A DNA stretch of 64,000 nucleotides from NCBI RefSeq assembly GCF_036346105.1, contig NZ_CP107811.1:2052501-2116500 (forward strand). Direction: 5' to 3'. The DNA comes from Streptomyces sp. NBC_00539 (GTDB taxonomy: Bacteria > Actinomycetota > Actinomycetes > Streptomycetales > Streptomycetaceae). How positions within the stretch are numbered: the first letter of the stretch is position 1; each line of letters opens with the position of its first letter. The notes beneath the pieces are model-generated. The model saw only the letters and a list, made by a program, of their open reading frames with translations. It had not been told where the DNA came from and searched no databases. Below, one piece after another: positions 62,239 through 64,000 of this stretch. A program made the translations under genes and the position numbers.

Positions 62239-63012
62239 ATGAGTGAGACACCCCGCTCCCGGGAAACCGGGGGCGACACCAGTACCGGGCTTCCCCAGCG
62301 CCGCACTGGGCATGCGTTCGCGCACACTCCTCACCGATCGGACGGCCGTACGCCCCAAACCCCCCGGGGCGCACGGCAACCCGATCCGGGCGGCCGTCCC
62401 GGAACCACCCCCCCTGTTCCGGGACGGCCGGCCATTCTCCGAGCCGCGCTCTGCGCGCTCCTCTTCGCCCTGACCACCTGGCAGGTCCTGGTCTCGGGTC
62501 CGCTGCTCGCCCCGGACGCCCGGCTGAGCCGCGCGCTCGTCCGTACGGTCCCCGACCCCGTCACCGAACGCCTCGCGGACCTCGGCAACGTCCCCGTCGC
62601 CCTGCCCGTGCTCCTCCTCGCGCTCTGCTACGCCCTGTGGCGCGGCGACCGCGGAGGCGCCGCCGCAGCGGCGGTGGCCATGGCCGTGGTGCCGGCGCTG
62701 ATCGTCCCGCTCAAGGAGTGGACCGGCCGCCCCGGCCCCCTGGAGCCGTGGGCCGCCGGCTACTACCCCTCGGGGCACACGGCGACGGCCCTCGTGGCGT
62801 ACGGGGGCGCAGCCCTGCTCGTACGCCCGTACACCCGCGGCCCCTGGCCCACGGTGCTCGCCGTCCTCCTGGCGGGGCTGACGGCGGCGGGCCTGGTCGT
62901 GCGGGGCTTCCACTGGCCCTTGGACGTCCTGGCGAGCCTGCTGCTGTGCGCGCCGCTGCTGCTCGGGGTGCGGTGGGCCGTGGGCCGGTCCCGGTCCCGG
63001 TCCCGGGGGTAG
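62239..63012 (+). CDS. PAP2-family phosphatase (membrane)
   Basis: 257 aa. Variable, Arg/Pro-rich N-terminus, then about five hydrophobic helices carrying a PAP2-like active site: LKEWTGRPGP, YYPSGHTAT and RGFHWPLDVLAS (second arginine-histidine-aspartate). Probable undecaprenyl or phosphatidic-acid type lipid phosphatase. The start is uncertain: ATG at 62239 is used, with no clear Shine-Dalgarno; 62170 in frame is another option. It lies 134 bp after gabT. Confidence 0.8.
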   Translation: MSETPRSRETGGDTSTGLPQRRTGHAFAHTPHRSDGRTPQTPRGARQPDPGGRPGTTPPVPGRPAILRAALCALLFALTTWQVLVSGPLLAPDARLSRALVRTVPDPVTERLADLGNVPVALPVLLLALCYALWRGDRGGAAAAAVAMAVVPALIVPLKEWTGRPGPLEPWAAGYYPSGHTATALVAYGGAALLVRPYTRGPWPTVLAVLLAGLTAAGLVVRGFHWPLDVLASLLLCAPLLLGVRWAVGRSRSRSRG

Positions 63013-63019
63013 CGCCGCC

Positions 63020-63508
63020 TCAGGGCGCCGGGTCCTCGCGCGCCGCCGACCGGGCCGCCGCCTCGTGCATGGCGAGTTCCAGCACCGCCGGGTCGGTGAG
63101 GGTGCCCCGGCCGTCCGGGGCCACGAGCCAGCGCAGGCCGCCCGTCGCCCGGCCCGGGTACGGGACCGCGATCCAGGTTCCGGGTCCTGCCCCCCGCACC
63201 CCCGTACCGACCCAGTGGCAGGCGGTGCCGGGGGGTACGAAGAAGCCGAGCCGGGTCATCGCCGTGCGGCCCCGCCGGGCGTCGGGGAAGTCGCCGAGCA
63301 CCGGGCCGGGCCGCTCCACGAGCCGTGTCAGCACGTCGAGGGCGGGCCGGCCCAGGCAGCCGGGGGTGATCAGTACGTCCCAGTGCCGCCCGGCGGGCAG
63401 GAGGACGACCCCGAGGGGGTTGCGCTCCCATTCCCACCGGCAGGCGTCCGGGTCCGGCGCCACCGACACCAGCCATTCCACTGCCGTCTTGTCCCCCGGG
63501 AACGTCAT
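63020..63508 (-). CDS. Conserved hypothetical protein
   Basis: 162 aa, converging on the PAP2 gene with only 7 bp between stops. Contains NPLGVVLLPAGRHWDVLITP and PGTWIAVPYPGRATGGLRWLV, a pattern seen in actinobacterial proteins loosely annotated as N-terminal bifunctional primase/polymerase-like, but the metal-binding residues of a primase cannot be identified, so no activity is claimed. Soluble. Start 63508 follows AGGCCGGGCG. Confidence 0.6.
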   Translation of the reverse strand: MTFPGDKTAVEWLVSVAPDPDACRWEWERNPLGVVLLPAGRHWDVLITPGCLGRPALDVLTRLVERPGPVLGDFPDARRGRTAMTRLGFFVPPGTACHWVGTGVRGAGPGTWIAVPYPGRATGGLRWLVAPDGRGTLTDPAVLELAMHEAAARSAAREDPAP

Positions 63509-63693
63509 CGCCCGGCCTCCGTTCGCTCCAGCTCGGTCAAGGTCCCTCGAACGGGGCCTCCGGCTGGAGAGAGCGGGGCGGGGCGCGGCTATGACGCGGG
63601 TTCGGCGACACCGTGGTGGTGAACCGGGCCACCGGTGCGGTGACGGTCGGCGCCGGGCGCGCGCCCGGCAGCCGCAGCCCCGGTCGCGCAGCC

Positions 63694-63766
63694 GGTCGGC
63701 TGTCGAATCCGTTCAGCCGCGCGTCCGTTCAGCTGTCGGGTCGGCTGTCGGGCCGGTCAGCTGTCG
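63694..63766. repeat. Four 12-bp G[GT]TC[AG]GCTGTCG repeats
   Basis: Copies at 63694-63705, 63727-63738, 63739-63750 and 63755-63766. The last one spans the stop codon of the FAD oxidoreductase gene, so the others look like duplications of that gene's 3' end. The rest of the 248-bp gap shows nothing recognisable. Confidence 0.6.
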
Positions 63767-64000
63767 AAGCCCAGGCCGAAGCGGTCGAGCACCTTGAGCC
63801 AGAGGTTGCGGCGCCCGCCCCGGGCGTCGGCCCGGGCCAGCGACCACTTGGTGAGGGCGATGCCGGTCCAGGCGAAGGGCTCCGGCGGGAACGGCATCGG
63901 CTTGGACTTCACCATCTCCAGCTCGGTCCGCTCGGTGCGCGCGCCGTCCAGCAGGTCGAGCATCACGTCCGCGCCGAAGCGGGTGGCGCCGACGCCCAGT
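63757..64000 (-). CDS. FAD-dependent oxidoreductase, C-terminal fragment (runs off the window)
   Basis: The reading frame is open to the window edge; about 80 residues are present, ending RRNLWLKVLDRFGLGFDS. The visible GVGATRFGADVMLDLLDG segment, followed by PMPFPPEPFAWTGIALTKWS, matches the C-terminus of DAO-type oxidoreductases related to gamma-glutamylputrescine oxidase (PuuB-like). Position beside gabT and an aldehyde dehydrogenase supports polyamine catabolism. The start and catalytic part are outside the window. Confidence 0.75.
   Translation of the reverse strand, partial: LGVGATRFGADVMLDLLDGARTERTELEMVKSKPMPFPPEPFAWTGIALTKWSLARADARGGRRNLWLKVLDRFGLGFDS

Overview
This window reads as a chromosomal core segment of a Streptomyces or close relative. 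Third-codon positions are almost all G or C, GTG starts and GTGA/ATGA stop-start overlaps are common, and the gene order (rnj-dapA-thyX-dapB-M16 peptidase-pnp-rpsO, a type VII secretion locus, ribF-truB-rbfA-infB-nusA-rimP, proS, ispG-rseP-dxr, a GABA/polyamine catabolic cluster) follows, from memory, the S. coelicolor SCO5745-to-SCO5671 interval. I saw no rRNA, tRNA, CRISPR array or insertion sequence. No database search was run; names rest on recognised motifs and remembered family sequences.

Layout. 1-9772: RNase J (cut by the window edge), lysine/diaminopimelate genes dapA and dapB, flavin-dependent thymidylate synthase thyX, three small membrane-protein genes, an M16 zinc peptidase, pnp and rpsO. 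9946-24342: a complete Streptomyces-type ESX/type VII secretion locus (eccD, eccC, a DUF397 gene, two WXG100 genes, a mycosin protease, eccB, eccE, a 232-aa unknown and a MinD-like ATPase resembling EspI). 24429-36637: on the minus strand, the rimP-nusA-ylxR-infB-DUF503-rbfA-truB operon leading to ribF, with a 1,211-aa protein (degenerate trypsin-like domain, P-loop NTPase, helical C-terminus) lying between truB and ribF. 36797-39811: lipoprotein, ferritin-like protein, degenerate aminoglycoside-phosphotransferase-like protein and slipin. 39993-48694: proS, two GNAT acetyltransferases, ispG, the site-2 protease rseP, dxr and an unknown. 48784-50727: acyl-CoA dehydrogenase.

51195-54627 is the most accessory-looking part: four co-directional genes of visibly lower GC encoding a CHAT caspase-like protease fused to a seven-bladed WD40 propeller, a 143-aa partner, a dispanin and a DUF2752 protein. 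It is bordered by a 23/24-bp near-identical direct repeat and ends in two strong hairpins. I regard it as the best candidate for an undescribed NTP-independent conflict or signalling module.

54822-64000: aldehyde dehydrogenase, a PucR-type regulator, a VirD4-like membrane ATPase, gabT, a PAP2 phosphatase, a hypothetical protein and the C-terminus of an FAD oxidoreductase. Apart from the ATPase, phosphatase and hypothetical, this is consistent with polyamine to GABA to succinate catabolism. A 10-12 bp motif shared by the gabT and aldehyde dehydrogenase upstream regions may be the regulator's site.
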